Source of the DNA: Acanthaster planci
Lineage: Eukaryota; Echinodermata; Asteroidea; Valvatida; Acanthasteridae
DNA: 64,000 nt
Direction: 5' to 3'
Assembly (NCBI RefSeq): GCF_001949145.1
Contig: NW_019091365.1
Span: 2,770,689-2,834,688, forward strand
The first letter of the stretch is position 1, and every line of letters starts with the position of its first letter. The position numbers were made by a program, and so were the translations under genes. This document shows positions 10,601-25,600 of this stretch, piece by piece. The notes beneath the pieces are model-generated. The model did no database searches. It saw nothing but the letters and a program-made list of their open reading frames with translations, and was not told the origin of the DNA.

Positions 10601-13600
10601 TTGTGCGGTGTTACGTAAGATTCTTTTGTTCCTGAAACCGGCACCTGAACTGCTGACCTCCTTTCAATAGGGGCCAGATTAGCGTGCAGCGGTGCTGTGT
10701 GGCTCATCGCTGCGGTGGTGGAGAGCTTTTGTCCCCGGTGGTAACCCGCTCACTCTAAATGCCTCAAACCATGGTAAACTGTTTCGAAACAAGGCTGGAT
10801 TATCTCAACTATTGAGAGCGAAAAAATGTCAGTAATGCCCAGCAGCTCAGTCTTTTGTGCTGAGCATGGTCTTTTGTTATAAGGCCCAACTCTTTTGTCC
10901 CAGTTCCGGGCTTCCCGGCTCTGCATATAAAGCCTATGTACTCTAAAACGGGTCGCCCGGCAGGGAGCGATTAAAGTAAGTTGCAAGCTCATCCAACCTC
11001 TTAATGAAATCAAGTCTGAAAGTTCAAAGTTTCAAATTTCAAAATGTAATGAGTAAAACTTAATGCTGCCAGGTTTTGCAGAGCTCGTTACAAGTGGGTT
11101 GTAACAAATACAACATTCTCCATAAAATAGATGCCCACGATAAAGGATATGTCCCTTGTTTTATAGCAAACACCACTGGTTTGAAGTTAACACTACCCAA
11201 TACAATACTTTTTCAATCAAGTCACAAGCACACACGAACGTCTTCTGACAGTCTCAATCCTAACTGAGAATTCAATGGTATTTGGCATAAAAAAACATTT
11301 GTAGACTAAGGATTTGTGAGGTGATGAAGGAGTGCAAACCTTATGCTTGTCTGCAGGGGCAATGTCATAGTTCTCAGCTCTGAAGTTTGATGCACCCATG
11401 ATGAAATCCATGTGAAGGTTGCTGTCATCATCCTGAACGGAAAGGCAACCACCCAAAAATTACTCCAGTGGTGCAGTTTTCCTGTCATTCTAGATTCAAC
11501 GTCACATATATATATTCCCCCTTCCATGATACATCTTGTGAATTTGCAATTTTTTGCTGGTTGTTCTGGCTTCCAAGACAGGTTTGTTTTGTTTTTTCCC
11601 CTTTTTCACATCTAAGTTTTTATAAATTTAAAGTAAATTGTGACTGGATCCCACAAAATTAGTCAGAAACAAGTATTTCTTTTTGTCTGTCACTACTTCT
11701 GCAACACTCTGAAGTGCTGCCAGGGACGTGAAATTTCAAAAAATGTAGATGCCCTTCGGGCAGGGGAGTCTAAAATCTGGTTGCCCAAACTTCATTTTCA
11801 GTTGCCCGAAAAGGAAGTTTTAGCCAAGCGTTGTTTCCAAGCTTTCAGTGATGACTGGCGCTGCTGTGTTGTGCATTGCGTTGTGTGACACGCACTGCGG
11901 TCTTCGACTCATTCCATTGCCATCCCTGTCCCAGACCTCTATCCAATCATAGACTAACTTGAAACTGTGGGGGAACCACCATCCTTTACCTTTTCAAATT
12001 CTATGGGTGTGATCCTCAAGTCTTTGAGGCTGTCTGGTGTGGGCAAGGCATTGAGGATTGACTGCAGCTCGGCCTCGTCAGCCGAGTGCTGGGCAGAGGC
12101 CTGGGCCTCCGTGTCGGTCACATCAATCTTGACGCCTGTTGTGAGTCAATTTAGGGGGAAAAAAGGAAGCAATGAAAAAAATGGTACCGAGGAATCCGGA
12201 CAAGTGGTGACTGTACCTTGGGATGGTCCTACCAACGACAATAGAGTACTGCATTGGTTGGTTACATAACACCGCACAGTCTGGGCTCTCTTTACAAGGC
12301 ACCAGACCTGGCTGAAATACTCGTTCGTCAATAGACATCTGTCAGATTAGAGTAGCCACCAGACATTCATTCGCGTGGGTGTAAACGTCCAGTAAATGAA
12401 GTTATGAATTTTTGAAGAATTTTGAAAAGGGAAAATCTTGAAAATCCCCCAGGAATACGTCATGCAACTTCAAATTAAACCCAGCAGCATACGGTTAAGG
12501 GTCTACTGTGAAAGGTAAACCTGTTTGGCCCTTGATCATAATGCCACAAAATCGGTCCAACTTGTCCTGGATCACAATAGATTCAAAGGCTTACATGCTG
12601 GAGATCCGGGGGATGGAAGCTTGGAAGCAGGAGGGATGCAACTTTGACCACTAGGAGGGGGAAGCTGAATGGGCCTCGAGGTGGGTGGGGGGGGTAGAAG
12701 AAAAAACAACTTACCTGATTTGGGAACAAACGGAGGCACTTTCACCGACTCCACCACCTTGCGGATGTAGGCCATGTCCCTGTTCTGTGGCAGGCCGTAG
12801 GTTTCTGCGTGCAGGTTGGCAGCCGCCAAGATGTAATCCAAGTGTGCAGGCTGGAGAAGAAAGTTTACACTCATCAGTGACCAGCAATCAACCTTGCTGT
12901 GCAAATGTCACTAGCATCTGAAAGATTTTTCACTGAGAAAAAACTGTTTATCATTAATGAGTGACCTAAAGAATCTTCCCAATGACTTGAATTTGTCACA
13001 GATATGGAAAGTAATGACACAAATGACGCAACTAGAAAGCAACCGTAAAAGCTTGGAATTCTTTCATTGGTGCTTAAATTTAGTGATCAGATTGTTAAAC
13101 GTGCTGTAAATACACATTGAGGGAGGCCAAGTTAGAAGCAGTATGTGCACAGATTATAGTCTAAAGTCAGGAAGTGCTGTGGATGTGCAACTCTTGAAAC
13201 ACAATTGGCCTCTATACTGATGAAGCCACATTTACATTTGGTCGGGTGCCCGGCAGAAGGGCATAAGCGCACTTAGGCCCTTTCGCCGGGAAGCATGATC
13301 ACGGCAGAAAAAATTTTCCCGGATATAATTTATTACAAAATCAACCTGGGCTGTACAAAAAGCAACCTTTGAACAACCTATTAAAGGACTAGGGCATTTT
13401 TTTTTTTACTTTTTGCCAAGAAATCTTCATATTTCATTAAAATACAATAGTTGCGTACTTTTGTCCTTTTGCCGCGAGAAGTTTTTTGCAGCGACCATGC
13501 TTCCCGGCAAAAAGGGCCTAAGCGCTTACGCCCTTCTGCCGGGCACACAAAGATTTACACTTTTCTATGGGAGGAAAGTGGGAAAAAAAACTGGCGTCAT

Positions 13601-16600
13601 CGGTACAGAGGCCTGATTCAACCATCTGTGGCCAGACGCCAACAGCGCATTGCTTACACTGGATGGGTCGAAAGTCAGTGGATGAGGGCATCTCTTGGGG
13701 CCCGACCAGAAAGGTGCACCGGATGACGTAACCTGCATTTCAGGAGAAGAAGAGCCATATGGAAGCAATTGCCAAACTGTTCCTGACAAGCTCGGTCAAG
13801 AGTCCTACCAGTCCTACCAATCAAGAGTGATTCACTAGAAATCTTTGAGAATTGTAGAAGGCAAAATACTGGCCTCACTGAGGCGGAAGACAGCACACAA
13901 AAAGAACATTAGATCAGCAATGTAATGCGGACGGGTTCGAATTTAAAAGTTCCTTTGAGAAGCACAACACAGATTACGAAGTCTCTAAAATGAAGTGATC
14001 CTGAAGATGTTGTTACCTGGTCCTTGGGGAAATTGAATAGTAGCTGTTTGATCTGATTGGCGTACATGGCCTCGAAGTGGTTCCTGGCAAAGGCGACGCT
14101 GTCCTCAAAGCTGGTGGGTCTGTCGTCCACCAGGAAATTCTTGAGACTTTGAAGGGTCTCCATCTGAGACGAGATAATGTCGGGAACAGAGCGTGTAAAA
14201 AACAGTGACAAGCTTCCATGTAGCTTGGCACTTTCCAGCTTTACGTTCTGGTTATTAAGCTTTCAGAGTAAATGCTTGACCAAACCAGGATTCTGCTGAA
14301 AGCTTTTGGGGCAGAGTGGATCGGGATTAAACCGAATATGGTAATAAAGGATAAACATAAAGGCTACAGGTTGGTTATCTGAAAAAATTAACCGCCAAAA
14401 TGGCAAGAGATTTGAAATGTGTAAATGCAATAAACCGGTTAACTAATTTACAACCTTACAGCAAGGTTTACGCTTTAAGAGACATGTGAACAAAGGATTT
14501 GTTTGTAAGTCAATTAATTTTAGTGAGGCCTCTCACCAGACTGCAAATTACATATCAGCAAAATTGTCAAGGCATCCTCTTGCACCACAGCCATCTTTAA
14601 ATTATAACTGAACCAACAATGGTATTTTGACTTTCAAAACATTTCAGACAGAAAAATCTGGAAACGGGTTTCTTGATTGCAATGCAATTTTCTTAATTTT
14701 GAATATATGTGTCACAAACTTCACTGCTGTCTTTACCAGCTTCCAGGTATTACATGCAAAATTGTTGAATAGCTAGCTGGCCCAACGCTGAAACCAAACA
14801 TGCGAGTTTTGATCCAACCATTACTTACAGGTTGCATTCCTGGGAGCTTCAGGGTTCTCTCCATAAACTTGGGATCGCTAACAACGAAAAAAAAAATGAA
14901 ATAATTTGGAATTACTCACATGAAAAAACATAGAATCAAACAATTCAGTACAACCTTTCAGAGCTCGACCTTAGTTATAGCCTGTAATGAATACAAGTAA
15001 ACACCCCCATGTTCAGAAAGAAGAACGTTTCTGATCACTTCACGGTGTTTGAGAAAACGAATCCTTGATACCAGTCACTGCCAGAAGTAGAAACTGGGTC
15101 TGTAGAATTTTATTTCTTTGTGGGGTGAAGACATTTCTGACGGCCTTCACCTGATGTACTGTTGGACGTTCTCAGCCGGGTTCCTGAACAGCCCTTCAAA
15201 CTCGTCCCGCGCCCACTGGATGGTGTGCTCGATGGCGTTGGGGAAGTTCTTCAGGGTGCAGATGGGGATGGACTTCTCGGGCGGGTCCTGGGAGGAGGAG
15301 TAGGACTCAGTCAGGAAGGGCAGCACTACCTGCACGTTACCCTTGGTACCGAGGGTGCCAGACTCCAGGAGGGGCTTGCGGTAGTAAACGCAGCGCCGGT
15401 CCATGTACATGCCTGGGGAGACGGAACAGAAATAGGGTGGAGACTTGAGAAAGAGAACAGGACACCACCCCCATAAAACAGAGGAATCTACAGTAATTAG
15501 TGTGAAACAAGCTTTAATGGCAATGGGAAAAACCAACAAAAAACCTCTCTTGAGATTTCACAAACATAATTGATTTTGAAATTTCCGAAGCAACGCCAAC
15601 AATTCAGGCCTCGACCTTAACTTTTTGAGGGGCAAGGCCAGTTGGGCTTGAGCGCTTAAAAGAATCTTAGGGCATAACAGCCATTGAGTTGAGAGGCACT
15701 GAGGACAATTTTAAAGTTTATGCATGCAAGATAGGATTTCTGATGAAGTACACTTGCGCGTATGTACATGTACACCGTGCAAATATATTACTTGAATGAA
15801 AACTTACATGTTACATTCCTACAATCTTTTGAGGAAAAAAAAAAGGTTCTTCTATAGTTCTTGCAACATAGCAGCAGGAACCAAAGTAAGAGCACTCCAT
15901 GTGCATGTGTCGCAGGTGCTTTCCATGCACCTCGCCATCCAGGGAACTTGGTGCAAAATGATAAATTCCTCTTCGCAATTTGACTTGTGTAAAGAACTGT
16001 GCTTCACTGTATGGAAAGTTCATGCCCAGGAAACTTGGCCACGAAACAAGGTCTTTCTTGCACGGCACTGCAGCCAGTGTATTGGGGCATACCAGCAAAG
16101 GTTACTCATGGACGCTGTTAAGGTCAAGGCCCGATAGTTAAAGACATTAAAAAGGTGGTTTACACAGTCCACTACAAGCGCATCTTTGAAAAAAATATAA
16201 ACCTCATTATGGTAAACTTTTTCAAGTGAAGGCGAAGCTTATTTCAACATGTCCAAGCTGACAGTTTTCTCATGTATCCTGTTACCATCACACACAGAGT
16301 GGCATTCAAAACCTGTAAATATATCACTGCTCTAATTTTATTGGTGAAAAATTGATATTTGTTTCTAAAAACCGTGCAGCAGATGGGCGGGTCAGCTATC
16401 ATCTAGAAGAACCTTACGTGCATCTATGTTGTCCAAGGCATTGGCCACGCCATCCAGACCCTCAAAGAAGTCATCGCTGTAGATATGCTCCGTCTCTGGT
16501 CCCACGCGATTGAGGTGAGCAACGACGTTTAGGTCTGGATTCATCTCTTTGGCCGCCTTGCCTGCCTTGACCGACTTGGGGCTCTGACAAGTGAAAAAGG

Positions 16601-19600
16601 CAAACACGATGAAGAAAATCTGGCACTGCAGCTTCTGTAGAATAGTTTAAAGATTAACTAACGGTACCTCAAAACGACATTCCAGAACTTAAAGATTCAT
16701 TAACCCTAACCCCCAGGCTCCTGCACTAGAAGGCATACTGAACCTCACCAAATCCAACAGGTGCATGTACTTGTCTAGGCACTTCTACATGCAGGTTACT
16801 GTACCAAACCTGATTAACTCCAACAGAATGAGGCCGTTGGAGTTTGAGTGATACGGTATGGATGGGTCTATGCAGTATAGGATGACTTGAACTGAACAGT
16901 ACCAAACCTGACAAAATCAAACATATTCCAACAATTGGAACAGCAAGCCACACACTGCACACAATGAACCCTGCATGTCCCAACTCACACAGAATCCAAC
17001 ACCATCTCCCTGGGCCTTTCATCCCAAGTCTCACAAAATTCAACAAGAAGTTCATCAGGTACAGTACCAAACCTGCCAAAACCTCACAAAACCTGCTGTT
17101 GGAGTATGGCAGGTTTAGGCCAGTTAGGGTTAAGTAGTCCAGCAGCCCTTTTCTCTAAAGTAATCTGCACTAGTTCACAGAAACTGTTCTGGCTTTTCTT
17201 TCCATGCTTATCTTAATTTCTGCGAGGCTACCAACAGCTCTTGCAATAATGAAAGAAAAAACAGAACTAGTGACCCCAACTTTAGGAGAAGCTCACAGAT
17301 GTGTGCTTTCTGCATGGTGTAGAAGAGAATGGATAATGTGCAACCTTCCAAAACTACACATTTCTGGATTGATGCTAACGGGATGTAGCCAGGCTCAGAC
17401 AAGTTTGCAAACATTGGATGCAACATGGATTGCTGACATTTGTCAATGAAGTTTTGCTAAAAAGAATTTTCAGCACAAGCAGAACCCTTTCAACACGACG
17501 TCTATCGACTGTTAGAAATTTGGACGCATGTAGGTATACAAAAACACCGTCCATCGGATAGGCAATTTAAAACAAAACTGAAGTCCTGAAGCTGCAGATG
17601 GAACCTACCTGCACGTCTGACGGCCTGAACAAGAACTGCCGGTTGAGGTTGGACTTCTCGATGATGTCCATGTCGGTCACTGTCACCGTGCCCTCAGGGC
17701 TGCAGCCTACCCCCATCATGGCAAAGTTCTTGAGCAGCTCACAGCCGATGGCCCCTGCCCCTACCATGAAGTACTTGAGCTGGGTCAGCTTTCGCTGGAA
17801 GGCCGAGCCGAAGACGGCCACCTGGCCGTCGTAACGGCTGCCGGTCTGTATCGGGAGGAGCGCCAAACAAAACATTGGTAATTATCTTGTTCTGCTGTGC
17901 CCAGACCTTGTCAAGAACTGGACTCCAAGGCCCACCTTCATCTGCTTTGGCTTCAAGCTATGGATTTATGGATTCAGTCTCCCAACATCAGAACCTGTGG
18001 CTCATTATGCATCCACTTAGAAAAACTGAACCAAGGGCAGTTTGATCAGCGACAATGTGTTAACCACTGGTCGATTTTGCCTGGTAACACAGTATACATT
18101 TCATGCATGGGTTACCATTTAAAATCGACCACTGGTTGACAATTCAAACTGATGGAACTTGCCCAAAACTGTTCAAGCTTGGAATTCTCGGAGATATAAA
18201 ATCTAAATTTAAATTGAGGCTTTGAATGGCTTAGAGTACACAAATTTCGATATGATGTGTAGTGCAAATGTCTCAAGCTCTGAAAAAAAGTATGGTGCTT
18301 CTGAGGATTGAGAACCAGGTGCTTTTTTAGGTATCATCCTGCTTACAGTCAAAACTGCCTCAAAATATCGAGTTGACAGGTCTAGTTTGATCACAACTTC
18401 CTTGCACATTGTCCGCATTGGCTACATGGTGTTCTGAGCTTGACGAGTGCATCAGTTTCTGATTTGCTGCCATATTTTCAGGAAAACGTATCAGAGCAAA
18501 CCAGCAACGCGACCAAATTCTTTACGGTATTGGTAACATTAGGGCAAAAGCTGAAATTGAGATTCCCTACGAAGGATCATTATTCCTGGCAATTAAATCA
18601 GGAGTTGTGGTTACTCTGGCTACATGTCAGACTGCTGGGGCAGAAAGATTGATTGATTACTTCAGTTCCAGGGGGTGCCCGGAAGTTGGCCGACATGTGT
18701 GCACCAGGATGTCACCTGCCAACCCCCTAGGAAATCACTGGTCAACTTCCCAGGAAGCAAACTAATCAACTTCCAGTGCTATCAGAAACCAATCTTCTTT
18801 TTTTGCTTGACATACAGAGTTGAGTTTTGATACAACAGATATCAGAAATTTGACACAATTTTTTCAATATGCAATCACTAGGAGCTGATAAGCTCTACAA
18901 TTTACACCCTGATAGGGAGACTGATATTTCAGTGTCGAACTTTTTTACCGAACAGAATTCCAGGACATTTGTGCACAACTGAGACCCCCAAAAAGTAAAT
19001 CACTTGTGCACCACCAATAAATGCCAGGATGATTATCAAGGATTTACGAACATCAACTACCTCCTAGCTGTGCCCACCTTGTTAGTTCTGGTTTTGTACC
19101 CCGAGGCAGTATGATGACCTACTGGTTACCAGTGCGACTAACTCTGATCCAACGTACACTGGTCGACATCGATTGGTTGAGTCTAGTCAACCGCTGCAGA
19201 CAGCCAAAAGCTGGTCACCCAGCAGCTGACTGATAATGTATGACTATGGACGAGAAATGGCAATGCAACATCGGTACATCACAGATCAACCTTTAACAGG
19301 TAGCACTGACCCAGCCCTTGACTTTACTTATCTGATGCTACCTAGGGGTCGTATCCATTGCCACTAACCTTTTTACAGTCTTCCTCGGTCAAGCCTTCCG
19401 GGTCGTCCTCTTGTAGGCATTCCAGTGAGTCAAAGTATAGCCACTGATGAATGGGCATGAATTTGCCGCTACAGGCCTGCAAAGACAGAATGCAGCTGTT
19501 TCTTATTCCATTTAATTTCATTTTGGCACAGAAAAATAGCATAATTATACTTGTATTTGACTAATTGGACTTTAACCCTAACCCCCAAACTCCTGCACTA

Positions 19601-22600
19601 GAAGGCACACTGAACCTCACAAAATCCAAAAGGTGCATGGACTTTTCTATGTACTTGTACCAGCCTTTCATCCCAAGTCTCACAAAATTCAACAACAAGT
19701 TCATCAGGTACGGTACCAAACCTGCCAAAACCTCACAAAGCCTGCGGTTGGAGTATGGCAGGTTTGGGGTAGTTGGGATTAATGGTATTAACAGCTTACG
19801 TACTAATCAATTTTAAAGGTTGGCGGGATCCCATGGAACAGCCAATTCATTAAAAAAAAATATTATTCACAATTACTTTGCACTTAAGCAGAAAATCCAA
19901 TCTTGAAATGAGGTTGAGAAATTTCCCTTGACAGAAATGTACACTTAGGTGCATCTTTCAGCTGGCATCCTGTCCATATTTTTCGGCAGACAGATATGCC
20001 TTCCTTCCAAGTTAAACCGTTCTTTTATTTATACCAGCACCTTGAAGTTTGACAGGATAATATCTTATGCAGTGACACAGCCAATAACATTCCTTAACCC
20101 TCCTTTGGTTTTACAGCACAAATATGCACGAGTGCCCACAGTCACTCTCTTGCATGTGTTTTCTATACGGAAAACAAACATGCACAGGTTCAGTGTGTAC
20201 ACAGTTGGTTGTAAGCACAAAATGACACGGTCTTTTGTGCAGTCCTCTTCANNNNNNNNNNNNNNNNNNNNNNNNNNNNNNNNNNNNNNNNNNNNNNNNN
20301 NNNNNNNNNNNNNNNNNNNNNNNNNNNNNNNNNNNNNNNNNNNNNNNNNNNNNNNNNNNNNNNNNNNNNNNNNNNNNNNNNNNNNNNNNNNNNNNNNNNN
20401 NNNNNNNNNNNNNNNNNNNNNNNNNNNNNNNNNNNNNNNNNNNNNNNNNNNNNNNNNNNNNNNNNNNNNNNNNNNNNNNNNNNNNNNNNNNNNNNNNNNN
20501 NNNNNNNNNNNNNNNNNNNNNNNNNNNNNNNNNNNNNNNNNNNNNNNNNNNNNNNNNNNNNNNNNNNNNNNNNNNNNNNNNNNNNNNNNNNNNNNNNNNN
20601 NNNNNNNNNNNNNNNNNNNNNNNNNNNNNNNNNNNNNNNNNNNNNNNNNNNNNNNNNNNNNNNNNNNNNNNNNNNNNNNNNNNNNNNNNNNNNNNNNNNN
20701 NNNNNNNNNNNNNNNNNNNNNNNNNNNNNNNNNNNNNNNNNNNNNNNNNNNNNNNNNNNNNNNNNNNNNNNNNNNNNNNNNNNNNNNNNNNNNNNNNNNN
20801 NNNNNNNNNNNNNNNNNNNNNNNNNNNNNNNNNNNNNNNNNNNNNNNNNNNNNNNNNNNNNNNNNNNNNNNNNNNNNNNNNNNNNNNNNNNNNNNNNNNN
20901 NNNNNNNNNNNNNNNNNNNNNNNNNNNNNNNNNNNNNNNNNNNNNNNNNNNNNNNNNNNNNNNNNNNNNNNNNNNNNNNNNNNNNNNNNNNNNNNNNNNN
21001 NNNNNNNNNNNNNNNNNNNNNNNNNNNNNNNNNNNNNNNNNNNNNNNNNNNNNNNNNNNNNNNNNNNNNNNNNNNNNNNNNNNNNNNNGGAGGTGTTTAC
21101 CACGTTCAGCAGGTCTAGCAAGTGCAACAGTCGAGTGACTGAGGGTCAGCAAAAGGGAGCTCTGAGCTAAGAGCTCCCTTTTGCTGACCCTTGACCTTTC
21201 CATACCTTCATGATCTCTTGAGCGGTGATTCCCCCAATAAAGGCCTGCATGGGGTTAAGATCCCCAGTGGCATTGCTGGCAAAATGGCCCAGCAGCTTCT
21301 CGTCCAGCTCCTCTTGCTTGGCGGCCTGGAGTGCCTGGGTGTTGATCTCTTTGGCCATTGCTATCAATTTCGCTGCATCGTCCTGGTGGGGCAAAATAAA
21401 TCCACAGCACGTCAATTGAAAGTTTAGGATAAGGGTTTTGCACTATGCAAATCAGTCTCCCTGTCTTCAGACGACAGGTGTCCCCAAAGTAATGACATAA
21501 CCTGGGCCCCGTCAGGTGCCTAAGGTGAACAGTCACTTGGCACCTTGCTGAATGAAACATGACCGCCCCAAAGCTGTGGTGGATTACGGTTAGGCAGTCC
21601 ACAGCACTATCTGCTGCTGTAAAGATATTAGGTGCCAATCTTACTTAAAGCAGCATAGCTGTTGGACCCTGGCAGGCTCAAATTCTGAGTCTGCTCTGCT
21701 CTGGAAGAGTTGACCTGTTGAATCTTGTCGCGCCGAATGGACTGTTAGTTCGACAACTGTTGTTTGAAAAATGCACCATGTTCCACTTGACACAAGGCTT
21801 CCTTGAAAAAACACCTCGGCAGAGTGGAGTGAACAAGAATCAGCATTTACCTTGTTTCTAGGCCGAGGTAGAGTGCCGCAGTCCTTCTCAAACTTGTGCA
21901 ATGCCTGCCATCCTATATGCAGCTGCCCCGGCCGGTCAAACTTGGCAAAGTCGGTCATGACGTGCTCTGGTTCGGCCAGGGACTGGCGGAGGGATTTCTG
22001 GTGAGGAACAGAGTTTCAAATTGATTTTTCCATGGTCCTGTTTGAAGAAGAATCTTCAAAACACTTGGTTAGCCCTCGCTTCTCTGGTTCACTAGCCAGT
22101 TTCAGAGGAGCCTCGTGCCTAGCAAATGAATGCCCCCCCCTGCAGTATGGCAGACAATAGAATGATTTGGAAGACTGTACCATGCTAGTTACAGAATTCA
22201 ATACCTTTTTAAACTGTGAAGTCCTCTTTTGGATTTGGTAACCCCAATTGTCCATTTGTAGCCATTACTGTTCCCCGGTGCCAGAAGCAACTTTTTAGAG
22301 ACCCTGATTGGTTTTTTTCAAATCGATAATTCGTCATTTGTGTGGTTGTCATCACACGAGTTGAGAATAAAAATGCCATTTTGCTGTTGGATATTGCACT
22401 GTAATTTCTAAGGCGTCAAACACTGTGCAGGACGGCAATGGTACAGCATGGCCTGGAATAAGATCCGCAATCTACAGCTGTCATTTGAAGGACTCGAGTA
22501 ACGTCTGCTTTAGGACATTTGAACCAGATTTGACAGAATGCCCAGTAGAATGTATGAACGGTTGAACACATCCATTGGTCAATCAGTCTTTGTCACGAAC

Positions 22601-25600
22601 GGTAGGACATTTACACGTTTAAACGTTTGGATTGACGCAGTCTGGAGTTCATTTTTATTGTAAACAATGTCTGTGCAATTTAGTCTGATTTTCAGAACAC
22701 GTTACTGCTCGGTCATACTAAAGGAATACCATGAATTCATCAACGGAAGTTTGGGTCAACTGTCATGGTATACAATTTGCTGTGTTTAAAGTTATCAATG
22801 ACACCGTGGTAAGGGTGGGACCTTTCACACATTTAAGCATTCAAACGGTGTGGGAAGTCCTCTAAACATTTTTCAAATTATGCATAAATTCTAACCCTAA
22901 CTTCTGACAAGGTGCTCTTTTTTACTGGGAGGGGGACGGTGTTGGGTACTTCATTCTTTGGGGAACACAAAGCCAGAACATAAAGATACTCACAAAGCTG
23001 ACTTTGGCGGGCATCTTGACCTGTCTGGCGACGCCGCCCCGGACGTAGTCCGACAACCCTGTGGTGTCGCCGATGCTGAAGGTGTACGGGCCCAGGACCT
23101 TCACCTTCCTGGGCTCGCTGTCGTTCAGTTCGGTCATACCCTGCAGGGATGCACAACAAGTAATGCTTCACCTGCTACTCAACGGCAGTTGCTGTGCTGG
23201 TTGGGGGTGTGTAATATGGTGGTAAACTTTTTAACTCAGGAGGGAAGACGGCATTATTTTCCATGGCAAGGATTAAAACTTCAATTCTGGAGGACTTAAC
23301 TGCAGAGGCACACAGAGAACTTTAACAATTATGCCAACTTGCTGGCGGCTGGGTCCCAAATTACTGCAATATTAATTCAAACCTGGTACTCTTAAAACAT
23401 CAGTCAGCGTATTTGCAAAGAATAAAGCTACTTAAGTGCCATTTGGTTGTGAGGAGAAAATGTGAAAACTCAATTTCAATTAAAATTTACAACTATCACT
23501 AATACATTTGGTTTTTTCCTTTATTTCTGGTCCACTAGTAAACAATACATCTGGTTGATCCAAGCCAAATGCGCACCTCTGATTGGGCTTATCAGGTAAT
23601 ATGCGACAAGGTCAGTCCTACCTGGATTTCTGTGAAGCTGACGTAATCTCCTGATTCAAAGCCGTGACGGCTCTCATCCAGGCAAGTCACTACCGAATCC
23701 TCATCCTGAGTGGAAAGGAAATAAAAATATTCATGGTCGGTTGGACCACACCTGCTCGTCCACACACCTTGTCTAATCCCGACCCAAGGTCAAACACCAG
23801 CCAAACCTACCTTGCTAATGGCTGCAATCATAACACTGAGAGGCTCCTCCCCGTTGGTGTCAATCACAGTGAAATCCTCGCCAAAGTCGCAGAAGATCTG
23901 TCCAAACAGGCCCCTGGTATCGACCACGATCAGGTGAATCCCTCTGGAGTGGCAGAAGTCCCCAATCTTGAGCTGGGCATCCAGGCTGCTGTTGGTCAGC
24001 ACAACCACCTGTGGCGCAATGGGTCAAAATGACATGTGCATTGAACAGGTGTCCGGAATAGGTACGTGACAGCGAATGAAAAAAAGCTAACTTTTTGAGA
24101 CCTGTTCAACCCTTTCCTCGCTATGGGTGAACACAGTTGATGAGACGCTCACCCCTGCCGAGTACCACTGCTGATGACAACCAGGCACAAAATGGCCAAA
24201 TAAACAGAGGCATTCAATGATTTTTGACGGCATTCTTGCATCGTCTGCATCCTTCTCACGGTATCAGAAATTCACCATGTTACAAATCTAACATTTTGAG
24301 AAAAATGGGTCAGAACAATCCAAATGTGATTTTTGTTACAGAATGCCGTTTATTGGAGAAGTAGGGACTCACAGTTTTCCAACAGATCATTGACAGTCGT
24401 ATCAACATCATCGTTTTTAGCATACTGCATTGCCAATGGACAATGCACCTGCCCTAAAGTTACAATTTTTATGTAATAAATAAAGTTGAAAAAGTACATT
24501 GTAGACTGCAATAAGTTGGAATGCAAAAATGCAACACTGCTGTCACAAGTTCACAGGATTTTAGGGCTGAGTTAATTAGAATAATTCGCTATTCGAGTAT
24601 TCAACTTTCAATTTGATCGAATATCCAAATATCCGGTCTTATCGACCGGCAGATTGTTGATGATTAAGACATATACAAAATCAGTTGCAATAACACACAC
24701 AATTGCACATTATTATCACTATAATAGCTTCTCACATCTAGGAGTATCACCAGCCACAATTTAGCAAGATTTAAGAGACGAACAATACTTCTTGCCCTGT
24801 TGAAAATTTCAATTCCTTTTAAATTTTTCAACCCTATAGTCATATTGAAATCAGAGGATTTGGGACTGTTAGGGGTACTGAATAATTTACTTTTTGAGTC
24901 GTCGTAAGATTTGCTGCTTTCATTTGAATCTGTGTGAAACAAGCCTCCAAAGTGCAATTTTTCTCATTTAAAACAAGAGAAAATTCTCCCTTCCTTTTCA
25001 TGAATTTTGCATTCGAATATTCAAAGTTGGAAAATAATATTTGAATAGTTGATAATCGATTGAATATTCAGCTATCCGGCACAGCCCTACAGGATTTTGC
25101 AAATAAGTCAGTGCAATTTTTTTCCAATTACACTCATACTTTCTATGTCTTCGCATGTCTACAGTAATATTAAATCCACTAGCAGTGGCCAAGACAATTT
25201 TGTTTTAGAGACGAGGAAAGCGATTTGACATCGGTTTTATTCTTTCAATTCTCGCATGTGCCCTCAGCTATCGCGAACAAATCTTAACCTTGGCTGCACC
25301 GTTACTGTAATCTTTCTGTTACGAATACTCACGGTGAATTTGCTGATGAGTTCCTCGGTAAGAGGTTTGGTTTCTGCTTTGACTGGTACGTAAGTGTTCA
25401 GCTCGGCCAACTTGGGCTCAGTCACCAACGCTCGATTCTTGCCAATGTCTGCCTCCGTGAAGAAAAACTGCAAGCATAGATGGGAATAACTTGCTTGTCA
25501 CAAACATTCCATAAACATCCGCTGACTTACTTTGAAAGTAACATCAATATTCACAGCACCCTTGTTCCGAGTCCTACAAAAGATGAGCCCTCTTATCATT

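Noticed and set aside
16700-17133. Telomere-repeat insertion (TTAGGG/CCCTAA words at element ends)
   Set aside because: Only one unit at each end and in inverted orientation, which fits transposon termini better than telomeric sequence.
20252-21088. A UBA1 exon hidden in the assembly gap
   Set aside because: Exons 21382-21206 and 19476-19369 join in phase 0 and the protein is continuous with human UBA1 there, so none is missing.
19949-21203. Long open frames across 19949-21203 on both strands
   Set aside because: They are open only because the run of N contains no stop codons; the flanking real sequence codes for nothing recognisable.
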